A stretch of 64,000 nt of DNA from an uncultured Prevotella sp. (GCA_944320105.1 CALUGA010000005.1:61853-125852); one strand, 5' to 3'. Shown: positions 26,149-35,159, counted from the stretch's first letter. Notes: generated from the letters alone by a model not told the origin. Made by a program: numbers and translations.

Positions 26149-27102
26149 ATGGCGGCCGCAACAAAAGAGCACTTAAAGAATATGTTCAGCACACCCACGG
26201 TAACAAAGAACCTGCTTATAATCAACGCGCTGGCCTTCCTTGCCACGCTCGTCTACCCGCAGCTGTCCGACATCGGCGGCCTCCACTTCTTCATGGCCAG
26301 CGACTTCAACGCGCTGCAGCTCCTGAGCTACATGTTCCTGCACGCCAGCTTCACCCACATACTGTTCAACATGCTCGCCCTGTGGATGTTCGGCCGGGTG
26401 ATGGAGAGCGTGTGGGGAGGCAGGAAGTTCCTCTTCTACTACCTCTCGTGCGGCGTGGGCGCAGGCATCATGCAGGAGATAGCGCAGCTCGTGCAGTTCC
26501 ACGAGCTGCTCACGAGTGACGCCCCCATGCTCATGGTTAACGGCATGCTCATCTCCCACGGCCAGCTGCCCGAGTACCTCAACCTCTTCACCACCGTGGG
26601 AGCCTCGGGCGCAATATACGCCATACTGCTGGCCTTCGGCATGACGTTCCCCAACGAGCGCATATTCATCTTCCCGCTGCCGCTGCCAATCAAGGCCAAG
26701 TGGTTCGTCATCTTCTACGCCGCCATCGAGCTTGTGTCGGCCATCGGCTCATCGGCCGACGGCGTGGCGCACATGGCCCACCTCGGGGGAATGCTCTTCG
26801 GCTTCCTCATGATACGCTACTGGAGCCGCCACCCCGGCACCGGCTACAACCGCGCGGGCGGCGCGCAGTTCTTCGACAACCTCAAAGGCACCTTCGACCG
26901 CTACCGCAACAAGTACCAGAGGCAGCGCCAAGACCAGGGCGGCAGCGCACGGCAGCCCGAGACCGACTGGGAGTACAACGCCCGCAAGAAGGCCGAGCAG
27001 GACGAGATAGACCGCATACTCGACAAGATACGCAAGAGCGGATACGACAGCCTGACCAAGGAAGAGAAGCAGAAGCTCTTCGACAGCAGCAACAACGATT
27101 AG
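26149..27102 (+). CDS. Rhomboid-family intramembrane serine protease
   Basis: A membrane protease of about 317 aa. The first helix is LLIINALAFLATLVY. The rhomboid signature HASFTHILFNMLALWMFG follows, then catalytic Ser in GASGAIYAILLAFGM and catalytic His in VAHMAHLGGMLFGF. The C-terminal ~100 residues are cytoplasmic and charged (KYQRQRQDQGG ... SLTKEEKQKLFDSS), as in Bacteroidetes homologues. Start is Met1 (26149) or Met12 (26182, MFSTPTVTKN), the latter closer to the family. TAATTTTG at 26125-26132 is the likely -7 box. Followed 9 bp later by the EEP gene; probable operon. Confidence 0.9.
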   Translation: MAAATKEHLKNMFSTPTVTKNLLIINALAFLATLVYPQLSDIGGLHFFMASDFNALQLLSYMFLHASFTHILFNMLALWMFGRVMESVWGGRKFLFYYLSCGVGAGIMQEIAQLVQFHELLTSDAPMLMVNGMLISHGQLPEYLNLFTTVGASGAIYAILLAFGMTFPNERIFIFPLPLPIKAKWFVIFYAAIELVSAIGSSADGVAHMAHLGGMLFGFLMIRYWSRHPGTGYNRAGGAQFFDNLKGTFDRYRNKYQRQRQDQGGSARQPETDWEYNARKKAEQDEIDRILDKIRKSGYDSLTKEEKQKLFDSSNND

Positions 27103-27111
27103 CCCCTATCC

Positions 27112-28197
27112 ATGCTCAGGCAGCTCAAGGCAATAACCGTAAAGATAGTGGCCGGGGCCAACGTGGCCGCCGCCGCCGCCATGCTCTTGGCCGGAATGGC
27201 CGACCGCATCAGCCCCGCCGACCATCCCTATCTGGCCACGGCGGGGCTGCTGTTCCCCGTGATGCTCGCCGCCAACATGGCTTTCCTCGTGTTCTGGCTG
27301 CTGTTCAAGTGGCGCATGGCTGCAATACCAGTGGCGGCATACGCCGCCGCCATCGGCCCCATACGCACATACATGCCCATCAACCCGCCGGAAGACCCGC
27401 CACAGGGGGCGCTCAAGGTGGTGTCGTACAACGTGAAGAACTTCTCCGGCCTGGCCGGAGGCGACGCCATGGCGTCACAAAGCATAGCCAGCTACCTCGT
27501 GGAGAGCGGGGCCGACATCGTTTGCCTGCAAGAAGCGGTGGACAACGGCGGCCGCGTCACAGCCAAGCTCGACAGCGCCTTCGCCTACACCGACACCACC
27601 TACATCGGCGACTACACCAGGAAAAACAACGCACTGGGCATCTGCACCCGCTTCCCCATACTCCGCAAGGAGCGCATAGCCTACGACTCGCAGAACAACG
27701 GCAGCGTGGCCTACTTCCTCAAGGTGGGCCGCGACACCCTGCTCGTGGTAAACAACCACTTCGAGAGCAGCCACCTCGCGCCCGACGAGCGGCAGCGGTA
27801 CAAGGAAATTCTCAAGGGAGAGATGGACGGCGACACTGTCCGCGCCGAGTCGCGCAAGATTTTCAGGAAGCTCGCCGAGTCTGCCCGCAAGCGCTCCCAC
27901 CAGGCCGACGCCGTGAGCCGCTACCTGCAAGCCCACGCAGGCATGCCCACCATACTGTGCGGCGACTTCAACGACACCCCCATATCCTACACGCGCCGCA
28001 CGCTGGCCAAGCTGCTCACCGACTGCTACACCGCCACGGGCAACGGCATAGGATTGTCGTATAATCAGAAAGGATTCTACGTAAGGATAGACAACATAAT
28101 GTGCTCGGGCCACTTCAAACCGTTTGGCTGTAAGGTGGATAGCAAAATCGCAGCTTCCGACCACTATCCCATTTATTGTTGGCTTAAAATGAAGTAA
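27112..28197 (+). CDS. Endonuclease/exonuclease/phosphatase family membrane protein
   Basis: A 361-aa protein with N-terminal helices (residues ~10-30 and ~40-90) and a cytoplasmic or periplasmic EEP domain. Motifs: VVSYNVKNFSGL (Asn), DIVCLQEAVD (metal Glu), VVNNHFESSHL, CGDFNDTPISYT (catalytic Asp/Asn) and SDHYPIYCWL (general-base His). The substrate is not predictable: a nuclease or phosphodiesterase. Commonly next to a rhomboid gene in Bacteroidetes, which agrees with the 9-bp gap here. Confidence 0.88.
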   Translation: MLRQLKAITVKIVAGANVAAAAAMLLAGMADRISPADHPYLATAGLLFPVMLAANMAFLVFWLLFKWRMAAIPVAAYAAAIGPIRTYMPINPPEDPPQGALKVVSYNVKNFSGLAGGDAMASQSIASYLVESGADIVCLQEAVDNGGRVTAKLDSAFAYTDTTYIGDYTRKNNALGICTRFPILRKERIAYDSQNNGSVAYFLKVGRDTLLVVNNHFESSHLAPDERQRYKEILKGEMDGDTVRAESRKIFRKLAESARKRSHQADAVSRYLQAHAGMPTILCGDFNDTPISYTRRTLAKLLTDCYTATGNGIGLSYNQKGFYVRIDNIMCSGHFKPFGCKVDSKIAASDHYPIYCWLKMK

Positions 28198-28221
28198 ATG
28201 GCGCGAAAAATGGCGATAAAT

Positions 28222-28252
28222 TTTCAACAATGTAAAAAAAATGCTATATTTG
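28222..28252 (+). promoter_or_regulatory. Promoter of secDF
   Basis: TATATTTG at 28245-28252 with a TTTC/TTTT stretch 19 bases upstream. The secDF ATG is 56 bp beyond. Confidence 0.65.
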
Positions 28253-28307
28253 CAAGCTAAAAATGGCTACTACACGAAACAATAATTAAAAATAACATAA
28301 CAACGAA

Positions 28308-31300
28308 ATGCAAAACAAAGGAATTGTAAAGTTTGTCACACTTCTGCTCGTGCTCGTGTGCATATTCTACCTCTCCTTCTCCTTCGTCACCAGCCACTAT
28401 GAAAACAAGGCGGCGGCAATGGGCGAAGAGGCGGGGCAAGAGTATCTCGACTCGATCATGAACGAGAAAGTGTATCTCGGCATCTACTCGCTGAAGCAGT
28501 GCCGCGAGATGGAAATCGGCCTGGGCCTCGACCTCAAGGGCGGTATGAACGTAGTGCTTGAGGTGTCCGTGCCCGACGTCATCTCCGTACTGGCCGACCA
28601 CAAGACCGACCCCGCCTTCGTCAAGTCAATGGAAGAGGCCAAGCGCGAGGAGGAAAGCAGTCAGGAAGACTTCGTTTCGCTCTTCGTGAAGAGCTACCAC
28701 AAGAACGCGCCGGGCCACCGCCTGGCCGAGATCTTCGCCACGCAGCAGATGAAAGGCAAGGTGAGCACACAGAGCACCGACGCCGAAGTGGAGCGCGCCC
28801 TGCGCACCGAGGTGCAGTCGGCCGTTGACAACTCGTTCAACGTGGTGCGCAACCGCATCGACAAGTTCGGCGTGGTGCAGCCCAACATCCAGAAGATGGA
28901 GGGCCAGACAGGCCGCATCATGGTAGAGATGCCGGGCATAAAGGAGCCTGAGCGTGTGCGCAAGCTCCTACAGGGAAGTGCCAACCTCGAGTTCTGGGAG
29001 ACCTACAACAGCCAGGAGATAGTGCCTGCGCTGGCACAGCTCAACCAACGCTACGCCGCCCTCGACACCACAGCCACGGCTGCCGAGGCCGCACCTGCCG
29101 ACACGGCAAAGGCTGCTGCCCCCGCCGAGGAAGCCGAGGCCGACACCGCCAAGAGCTCGCTCGCCGCTGCGCTGGCAGCCAAGGGCGGGGCGAAGGCAGC
29201 CGACACGAAGGGCGCATCGGCCGAGGCCGAGCAGCTGCGCAAGCAGAACCCGCTCTTCTCTGTGTTCCAGCCGGTGCAGGGCCAGGGCCTCAGCGTGGTG
29301 GGATACGCATCGGCCCGCGACACGGCGGAGGTGAACAAGATAATCTACTCCGACGTGGCGAGCCAGGTGCTGCCCGCCGACCTGAAGCTCATCTGGAGCG
29401 CAAAGGCCGTTGAGTTCGACAAGACGGCCACCATCTTCGAGCTTCACGCCATCAAGGTGACCGAGCCTTCGGGCAAGGCTCCGCTTGAGGGCAACGTGAT
29501 AACCAACGCCCGCGACGGCTTCGACCAGATGGGCCACCCCTGCGTAACCATGCAGATGAACAGCGACGGCGCACGCCGCTGGGCCCAGCTCACCAAGGCC
29601 AACATAGGCCGCGCCGTGGCCATCGTGCTCGACAACACCGTTTACAGCGCGCCGCGAGTGAACAGCGAGATCTCCGGCGGCAACTCCGAGATAACCGGAA
29701 ACTTCACCATCGAGGAGACCAAGGACCTTGCCAACACGCTCAACTCCGGAAAGATGCCCGCCCCAACCCGCATCGTGCAGGAGGAGGTGGTAGGCCCGTC
29801 GCTCGGCATGGAGTCCATCGAGCAGGGCTTCGTGTCGTTCGTCATCGCCTTCATAGTGCTCATGGCGTACCTCATCGTGCTCTACAACTTCATCCCGGGA
29901 ATGGTGGCCAACATGGCGCTGCTGTTCAACCTCTTCTTCACCCTCGGCATCATGACCTCGTTCCAGTCGGTGCTCACCATGCCCGGCATCGCCGGACTGC
30001 TGCTCTCGCTGGGTATGGCCGTCGATGCCAACGTGCTCATCCATGAGCGCGCCAAGGAGGAGCTGGCCACCGGCGTAAACGTGAAGGAAGCCATCAACCG
30101 AGGCTACACCAACGCCTTCTCGGCCATCTTCGACTCCAACCTCACCTCCATCATCACCGGCGTAATCCTCTTCGTGTTCGGCACAGGCCCCATCCGCGGC
30201 TTCGCCACCACGTTCATCATCGGTCTGTGCTGCTCGTTCTTCACCGCCGTCTACATGACCCGCATGGTTTACGACCGCCAGCTCAAGCGCGACAAGTGGC
30301 TCAACCTCACGTTCACCACCAAGATCTCGCAGAACATGATGAAGAACACGAAGATCAACTTCATGGGCAAGTACAAGGCTTCGTTCGCCATTTGGGGCAT
30401 CATCTCGCTCGTGTTCATCGGCAGCTTCGCCGTGCGTGGCTTCAGCGAGGGCATCGACTTCACCGGCGGGCGCAACTACGTGCTGCAGTTCGAGCAGCCC
30501 GTGGAGCCTGAGAACGTGCGCGAGGTGCTCCAGGGAGCCTTCGGCGAGGCCACCTGCAACGCCATTGCCCTCGGTACCGACAAGCACACCATCCGCGTAA
30601 CCACCAACTACAAGATAGAGTCGAACAACCCCGACGTGGACAACGAGATTGAGAATATACTCTACGAGAAGCTCCACGCCGCAGGGCTCGTTACGCAGAA
30701 GGACGTCAACGCCTTCAAGAATCCCGACGTGCGCGCCGGAGGCTCCATCATCAGCAGTTCCAAGGTAGGCCCGGCCATAGCCAAGGACATCACCTACGGT
30801 GCCATCGTCAGCGTGGTGATAGCCATCATAGCCATCTTCCTCTACATCCTGCTGCGCTTCCGCAACGTGGCCTTCTCGCTCGGCTCAACGGTGGCCCTGG
30901 CCCTCGACACGCTCTTCGTGCTCGGCGTCTACTCGCTGCTCTGGGGCGTGCTGCCCATGTCGATGGAGATCGACCAGACCTTCATCGGTGCCATACTCAC
31001 CGTAATCGGTTACTCCATCAACGACAAGGTGGTGGTGTTCGACCGCATTCGCGAGAACATGCACCTGTACAGCAAGCGCAACCTCTGGGATTTGATAAAC
31101 GACTCGCTCAACCAGACGCTGGCACGAACCATCAACACCGGCTCGGCCACGCTGCTCGTGCTGCTCATCATCATCTTCTTCGGCGGCGAGAGCATCCGCA
31201 GCTTCTCGCTGGCCATGATCCTCGGAATCGTCTTCGGTACGTTCTCGTCGATCTTCATCGCAGCCCCCGTGGCTTACTTCACCATGGGCAAGAAGCTGCG

Positions 31301-31331
31301 CAATGGCGGCGAGCCTGCAGTCCAGGCATGA
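28308..31331 (+). CDS. secDF: Fused protein-export subunit SecDF
   Basis: A 1007-aa inner-membrane protein that uses the proton gradient to pull exported proteins through SecYEG. The SecD half has GLGLDLKGGMNVVLEV near residue 75, VVRNRIDKFGVVQPN, and the FIVLMAYLIVLYNFIPGMVA / GMAVDANVLIHERAKEE membrane block. An Ala-rich linker (residues ~250-310) interrupts the P1 region. The SecF half starts near GIDFTGGRNYVLQF and ends with IGYSINDKVVVFDRIREN. The SecD-SecF fusion is normal in Bacteroidetes. Followed by a strong terminator. Confidence 0.96.
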   Translation: MQNKGIVKFVTLLLVLVCIFYLSFSFVTSHYENKAAAMGEEAGQEYLDSIMNEKVYLGIYSLKQCREMEIGLGLDLKGGMNVVLEVSVPDVISVLADHKTDPAFVKSMEEAKREEESSQEDFVSLFVKSYHKNAPGHRLAEIFATQQMKGKVSTQSTDAEVERALRTEVQSAVDNSFNVVRNRIDKFGVVQPNIQKMEGQTGRIMVEMPGIKEPERVRKLLQGSANLEFWETYNSQEIVPALAQLNQRYAALDTTATAAEAAPADTAKAAAPAEEAEADTAKSSLAAALAAKGGAKAADTKGASAEAEQLRKQNPLFSVFQPVQGQGLSVVGYASARDTAEVNKIIYSDVASQVLPADLKLIWSAKAVEFDKTATIFELHAIKVTEPSGKAPLEGNVITNARDGFDQMGHPCVTMQMNSDGARRWAQLTKANIGRAVAIVLDNTVYSAPRVNSEISGGNSEITGNFTIEETKDLANTLNSGKMPAPTRIVQEEVVGPSLGMESIEQGFVSFVIAFIVLMAYLIVLYNFIPGMVANMALLFNLFFTLGIMTSFQSVLTMPGIAGLLLSLGMAVDANVLIHERAKEELATGVNVKEAINRGYTNAFSAIFDSNLTSIITGVILFVFGTGPIRGFATTFIIGLCCSFFTAVYMTRMVYDRQLKRDKWLNLTFTTKISQNMMKNTKINFMGKYKASFAIWGIISLVFIGSFAVRGFSEGIDFTGGRNYVLQFEQPVEPENVREVLQGAFGEATCNAIALGTDKHTIRVTTNYKIESNNPDVDNEIENILYEKLHAAGLVTQKDVNAFKNPDVRAGGSIISSSKVGPAIAKDITYGAIVSVVIAIIAIFLYILLRFRNVAFSLGSTVALALDTLFVLGVYSLLWGVLPMSMEIDQTFIGAILTVIGYSINDKVVVFDRIRENMHLYSKRNLWDLINDSLNQTLARTINTGSATLLVLLIIIFFGGESIRSFSLAMILGIVFGTFSSIFIAAPVAYFTMGKKLRNGGEPAVQA

Positions 31332-31378
31332 GCCTGAGCCGCTTGCAAGGATAACTAATACGATTTATATATAACTGC

Positions 31379-31415
31379 GGCGTCCGCTCTATGTGAATAG
31401 GGCGGACGCTTTTTG
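31379..31415 (+). terminator. Terminator of secDF
   Basis: GCGTCCGC (31380-31387) pairs with GCGGACGC (31402-31409), loop of 14 with further CTC/TAG pairing, followed by TTTTTG. Confidence 0.85.
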
Positions 31416-31485
31416 TTTGCCCCTCAGGGCGGTTGTCGGCAAGGCAGGGGGCGCTTGGGGCGGCGCGTGGGCAGGTTGGGCAGGC

Positions 31486-31992
31486 TCACTCCACCTCGCC
31501 CTCGAAGCCTATGCGGTCGCGCCGCTGCGGGAACACGTCGACCGTGGCGCGCCCGTCGCCGTAAAGGCGCAGGCGGAAGCGGAACAAGTCCTCCCTTGTG
31601 CGCGCCGTGAACTCCATCTCGGTGCTGCCGTCGGCGGCGCGACCCGACGTGAAGCCGGCCACGGGGGCGGAAAAGCAAAGCGGGCTGCCCTCGCCGAGCG
31701 AGGCCGCGTAAGCCCGCCCGAAGTACGGCAGCCGCGCCACCACGCTGTCGCCCCTAAGCTCAAGGCAGAAGTCGGCAGACAGCGGCACCGTGTCGCCCCG
31801 GCGTGTCACGGCCAGGCCCACGGCTATGCGCAGGCTGTCGGGCGGGGTCTGCGCCAGTTCCTGCCTGTTGCCCGTGGCTGCACTGTCTGCGTAGCGTCCG
31901 GCCGCGCAGGCCGACATCAGCGCCGTGCCAATGACTGCTGCGGCCACCCACTTCAAACTCTCGGAATAACGCTTGAAATCTTTTCTCTCCAT
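31486..31992 (-). CDS. DUF4251 lipoprotein
   Basis: A 168-aa predicted lipoprotein: basic N-terminus, helix WVAAAVIGTALMSACAAG with lipidated Cys. The body (LRGDSVVARLPYFGRAYAAS, FTSGRAADGSTEMEFTART, GRATVDVFPQRRDRIGFEGE) matches the Bacteroidetes DUF4251 pattern of a small beta-sandwich envelope protein. No function is known. It stands alone between the secDF terminator and the tRNA; a degenerate copy of the TTTGAACCCCAATCGG element end overlaps its upstream region. Confidence 0.8.
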   Translation of the reverse strand: MERKDFKRYSESLKWVAAAVIGTALMSACAAGRYADSAATGNRQELAQTPPDSLRIAVGLAVTRRGDTVPLSADFCLELRGDSVVARLPYFGRAYAASLGEGSPLCFSAPVAGFTSGRAADGSTEMEFTARTREDLFRFRLRLYGDGRATVDVFPQRRDRIGFEGEVE

Positions 31993-31999
31993 AACATTG

Positions 32000-32130
32000 C
32001 CTTTTATTGAACTCGTTTGAACCCCAATCGGCCATTATGCCGCCTTGCGCAGGCGCGATGAATCGTTAGGCGTGAAGAATCGTGGCTCTGCAAGGCGGCA
32101 TCCTCTGCCAAGTCCAAACGCTTGCTTTTC
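32000..32130. repeat. Degenerate relative of the 15.2-kb inverted-repeat element
   Basis: GAACTCGTTTGAACCCCAAT.. (32010-32030) resembles the TTTAAACCCAAATCGG ends of the 15.2-15.45 kb element and the GAACTCATTTAAAC end at 23.6 kb. It continues with an internal hairpin ATGCCGCCTTGC (about 32037) / GCAAGGCGGCAT (about 32091) and ends in CCAAACGCTTGC-like sequence. Probably a decayed copy. Confidence 0.5.
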
Positions 32131-32233
32131 CATATTCGGGATTATCCTGCGCGCAAGGCCCGCGCCGTGCGCGTGGCGTTTCCGCCGATACAAATATACA
32201 CAACTAATCCGAATTTCGTGCAAGACGCAGCAC

Positions 32234-32270
32234 AAAAAAGAGAGTCCGCAGTGTTGTCGCGAACTCTCTT
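32234..32270 (-). terminator. Terminator of tRNA-Arg
   Basis: On the minus strand AAGAGAGTTCGCG pairs with CGGACTCTCTT and runs into TTTTT, 8 bp past the tRNA 3' end. Confidence 0.8.
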
Positions 32271-32277
32271 GCTGTTG

Positions 32278-32351
32278 TGACTCCGATGGGATTCAAACCC
32301 GTAACCTTCTGATCCGTAGTCAGATGCTCTATTCAGTTGAGCTACGGAGCC
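32278..32351 (-). tRNA. tRNA-Arg (anticodon ACG)
   Basis: A 74-nt cloverleaf on the minus strand. Acceptor GGCTCCG pairs with CGGAGTC; D arm GCTC..GAGC; anticodon stem TCTGA/TCAGA around loop CTACGGA, anticodon ACG at 32317-32315. The T arm contains GGTTTGAATCC. Discriminator A; CCA is not encoded. ACG (read as ICG) decodes CGN arginine codons. It has its own promoter and terminator. Confidence 0.95.
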
Positions 32352-32388
32352 ATCAATCTTGATTGCCGTTCATCTCTGAATTGCGGTG

Positions 32389-32420
32389 CAAAGGTACGGA
32401 GTTTTTTTTATTCCGCCAAA
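32389..32420 (-). promoter_or_regulatory. Promoter of tRNA-Arg
   Basis: On the minus strand TTTG (32420-32417), 20 bases, TACCTTTG (32396-32389), 38 bp upstream of the tRNA 5' end. Confidence 0.78.
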
Positions 32421-32639
32421 CATTTTGGCGAAAATTTTCGCTTCAGAGGCAAAAAAAGTTTGTTTTGGGCGGTTTTTCCAGCCATTCCAGCATGGCGGAG
32501 GCGGGTGAAGAGGCCTGCCTAAGGCAAATGCCCACGCCTTGCTGTTGGCCATCTGCTCAGGTTGCCCGGGGAGGCCGGGGCGGGTTAGTGGCCGCTGTGC
32601 CACAGCCGCAAAATAGTTTACAAAAGCCGCCCCGCCGCC

Positions 32640-32780
32640 CCCTTCGCCCCGTTTGGCTTTGCAAAAGAGGCCGTTTGGCAGCTCAAAACGGCCTCTTTCG
32701 CCGCCCCGGACAGCCCGTTTTGCAGTGCCAAACGGCCACTGCCGCCAAGAGCCTGGCCCTCAGGCTGTTGGCAAGGTGGG
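32640..32780. repeat. 22-bp-unit repeat cluster at 32.7 kb
   Basis: Units GAGGCCGTTTGGCAGCTC, AAAACGGCCTCTTTCGCC, GACAGCCCGTTTTGCAGTGC and CAAACGGCCACTGCCGCC, then AGAGCCTGGCCCTCAGGCTG. Same family as the clusters at 15.9, 23.4, 51.7 and 59.4 kb. Bases 32421-32640 around it hold no gene I can support. Confidence 0.78.
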
Positions 32781-32949
32781 CTGGGGTAGTGCGGCGCGGG
32801 CGAAATATCATTACAAAGGTGGTGCTTGGCACTTGGGGCGATGCCCGAATGTCAGCGGTTTGCCAACTGTTGAGCACGCTGCGGGGGAGGCGATGCGCGC
32901 CACGCTTGCAGAGAACGCTGCTCGCTGCCGGGCAGACAGCTTTCCCCTT

Positions 32950-33315
32950 TTACATCCACGTATACTCCCACGTTGACTTCCACGTTGACTTCCACGTTGA
33001 CTTCCACGTAGACTTCCTCGTTGACTTCCTCGTTGACTTCCACGTTGACTTCCACGTTGACTTCCACGTTCTGGCGGGTTTGCAACCCGCCAGCATTCTG
33101 ATGCGGGTTTGCAACCCGCGTTAGGCTTGTTGTCATGGTTTCCCCGGGTCTCAGACCCGGCCACGGATGCTGGCGGGTTGCAAACCCGCCAGAACGTGGA
33201 AGTCAACGTGGAAGTCAACGAGGAAGTCAGTGTGGAAGTCAACTTGAGGGTTGCAAACCCGCCAGAACGTGGAAGTCTACGTGGAAGTCAGTGTGTAAGT
33301 CAGTGTGGTAGTTCG
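32950..33315. repeat. Palindrome plus 12-bp minisatellite repeat, locus B
   Basis: About nine copies of the 12-bp unit CCACGTTGACTT (32950-33070), then GCGGGTTTGCAACCCGC twice, CCGGGTCTCAGACCCGG, GCGGGTTGCAAACCCGC, and the unit again in the opposite orientation (GTGGAAGTCAAC, 33195-33310) with another GGGTTGCAAACCCGCC between. The two minisatellites are therefore inverted around a palindrome cluster centred near 33130. Open frames here encode HVDF-type repeats but lack start signals and are rejected as genes. Confidence 0.87.
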
Positions 33316-33457
33316 CGTGGTTGCAAATTATATGAAAATGCCGCTTGGCATGTAGCCCGGTTTGCGTAAAATTATGCGTAAAAATGGTTCGTTCGGTGAA
33401 AAAAGTTGCCCGGCGGTGTAACTTTTCCGCCGCCCAATCGTCTTGATAATAGAGAGG

Positions 33458-33979
33458 ATGAAAACCGTGAGTTTCCGGAACGACGTGCTGCCGTTGAAGA
33501 ACGAACTCTTCAGGCTTGCCCTCCGCATCACTCTCAATGAGGCGGAGGCCGAGGACGTTGTGCAGGAAACCATGATAAAGGTGTGGAACAGGCGCGCCGA
33601 TTGGGGTGCGCTTGACTCGGTGGAGGCCTACTGCCTCACCGTGTGCCGCAACCTTGCGCTCGACAAGGCAAAGCGGGCGGCTGGCCGCAGCGAGAGCCTT
33701 GGGGAGCAGGCCGGGGCCGAACCCGCCGACGACTCATTCTCCGCCGACCCCGAGCGGGCCACGGTGCTCAGCGACACCATGGCCATAGTGAGGAGGCTGA
33801 TGGACACCCTGCCCGAGAAACAGCGCAGCGCAATGCAGCTGCGCGACATCGAGGGCAAGAGCTACAAGGAAATAGCCGACGTGATGGGCGTGAGCCAGGA
33901 GCAGGTGAAGGTGAACCTCTTCCGCGCGCGGCAGGCAATAAGACAACGATACATCCAAACAGAGAAATATGGACTATAA
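33458..33979 (+). CDS. ECF-type RNA polymerase sigma factor
   Basis: A 173-aa sigma-70 family factor of the extracytoplasmic-function class. Region 2 contains AEAEDVVQETMIKVWNRRAD; region 4 contains DIEGKSYKEIADVMGVSQEQ followed by VKVNLFRARQAIRQRY. ATG 33458 has AGAGAGG just upstream. It overlaps the next gene by 11 bp, a translational-coupling arrangement usual for sigma/anti-sigma pairs, so its activity is probably held by that membrane protein until an envelope signal. Confidence 0.92.
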   Translation: MKTVSFRNDVLPLKNELFRLALRITLNEAEAEDVVQETMIKVWNRRADWGALDSVEAYCLTVCRNLALDKAKRAAGRSESLGEQAGAEPADDSFSADPERATVLSDTMAIVRRLMDTLPEKQRSAMQLRDIEGKSYKEIADVMGVSQEQVKVNLFRARQAIRQRYIQTEKYGL

Positions 33980-34499
33980 GTATATCGAGCAGCTCATGGA
34001 GCGCTACTGGCGGTGCGAAACCTCGCTCGCAGAGGAGGAGATACTTCGCGCCTTCTTCAGCCAGGACGGCGTTCCGCAGCACCTCCGCCCCTTCGCGCCG
34101 CTGTTCTGCTACAGCCGCGAGGAGCAGCGGAGGCAGGCGCTGGGCGACGACTTTGACTCCAGGATACTGGCGATGACAGAGCAGAGGCCCGCACCCGTAA
34201 AGGCGCGCACCGTCACGATGCGCAGCAGGCTCATGCCGCTCTTCAAGGCCGCGGCCGTGGTGGCCATCGTGGTTACCATAGGCAACGCCGCCCGCTTCTC
34301 GGCAGGAGGCGGCAGCAAGGCCACCGATGACATAAACTACGCCGGCTACAAGGACACTTACACCGACCCCGCCGTGGCATACGACGAGGTGGAGAGCGCC
34401 CTGCAGCTCGTCTCCGAGGGCATAAGCAGCGCCGCCGCGGCCGACACCGCCGCAGCGCAGCCCCTGCAGGACGGCGGCAAACAAGGCTCTGGGCGATGA
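33969..34499 (+). CDS. Putative membrane anti-sigma factor
   Basis: A 176-aa protein. The soluble N-terminus (MDYKYIEQLMERYWRCETSL, EEEILRAFFSQ) resembles the short helical domains of Bacteroidetes sigma partners. A single helix at residues ~91-106 (LFKAAAVVAIVVTIGNAA) is followed by a low-complexity Ala-rich periplasmic tail. It overlaps the sigma gene by 11 bp and the DUF4252 gene by 4 bp. The anti-sigma role is inferred from topology and position; no canonical anti-sigma zinc motif is visible. Confidence 0.7.
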   Translation: MDYKYIEQLMERYWRCETSLAEEEILRAFFSQDGVPQHLRPFAPLFCYSREEQRRQALGDDFDSRILAMTEQRPAPVKARTVTMRSRLMPLFKAAAVVAIVVTIGNAARFSAGGGSKATDDINYAGYKDTYTDPAVAYDEVESALQLVSEGISSAAAADTAAAQPLQDGGKQGSGR

Positions 34500-35050
34500 G
34501 GCGGCTGCTGTGCTTGCTCGCGCTGGCGGCCACTGCAGCGGCAGCCGTGGCGCAGACCACGCTCGACTTCGCGTCGAAGTTCATGCAGCTATGCACCGAG
34601 GACACCGCCGTGCACTGCGTCACCATCAGCCCCAAGATGATGGAGCAGCTCACTAAGCACCGCGACGCCGCGCGCGACGGGGCCATGGCTGAGGCCCTGG
34701 AGAAGCTGAAGAGCGCCCGCATTGTTACCGCCAGCGTGCGTGGCGACGACTATTACCGCCGCGCCGAGGGCCTGCTCAAGGACAACCCGCAGCGTTTCAG
34801 CCACGCGCAGGACTACCGCAACGCCCACTCTCGAGGCACGTTCTACGTGCGGCGCACGACGAGCGGTGACACCGTGGAGCTGGTGATGCTCCACACCGAC
34901 ACCAAGGCCGGAAGCCTCGTCATAGTCAACCTCACGGGCGACATCGACGCCGACTTCGTGCGGAGCCTCATGGAGAGCTTCGCCGGGCGCACGGCCAAGG
35001 CCGCAAAGAAACGACATTTCTATGCTTTCTCATATAATAATCATGTTTAG
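34496..35050 (+). CDS. DUF4252 secreted protein
   Basis: A 184-aa protein with a signal peptide (MRRLLCLLALAATAAAAVAQ). The body (LDFASKFMQLC, VHCVTISPKMMEQLTK, DTVELVMLHTDTKAGSLVIV, LTGDIDADFVRSLMESF) fits DUF4252, a Bacteroidetes envelope family of unknown function usually found in sigma-factor operons. It overlaps the preceding gene by 4 bp, so the sigma, membrane protein and DUF4252 form one unit ended by a strong hairpin. Confidence 0.8.
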   Translation: MRRLLCLLALAATAAAAVAQTTLDFASKFMQLCTEDTAVHCVTISPKMMEQLTKHRDAARDGAMAEALEKLKSARIVTASVRGDDYYRRAEGLLKDNPQRFSHAQDYRNAHSRGTFYVRRTTSGDTVELVMLHTDTKAGSLVIVNLTGDIDADFVRSLMESFAGRTAKAAKKRHFYAFSYNNHV

Positions 35051-35120
35051 TTAAAACAAAAAAAGAAACTGTGAAGTTTCGATTCTCTCAAATTTTTCAT
35101 AACATACTAACGCAGAAGCA

Positions 35121-35150
35121 AGGCCGCCGGGGAGCAACCCCCGGCGGCCT
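35121..35150 (+). terminator. Terminator of the sigma-factor operon
   Basis: AGGCCGCCGGGG / CCCCGGCGGCCT, 12-bp stem with a 6-nt loop, 70 bp past the DUF4252 stop; followed by CTTCATTCTT. Confidence 0.75.
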
Positions 35151-35159
35151 CTTCATTCT

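Noticed and set aside
28968-30677. 569-aa antisense frame inside secDF
   Set aside because: It mirrors secDF codons, has no recognisable domain and composition is typical of GC-rich shadow frames.
32363-33124. 253-aa frame ending in HVDF repeats
   Set aside because: It crosses the 22-bp cluster and the 12-bp minisatellite; a 12-bp period keeps any frame open, no start signal is present, and the sister loci with 11-bp units are not open.
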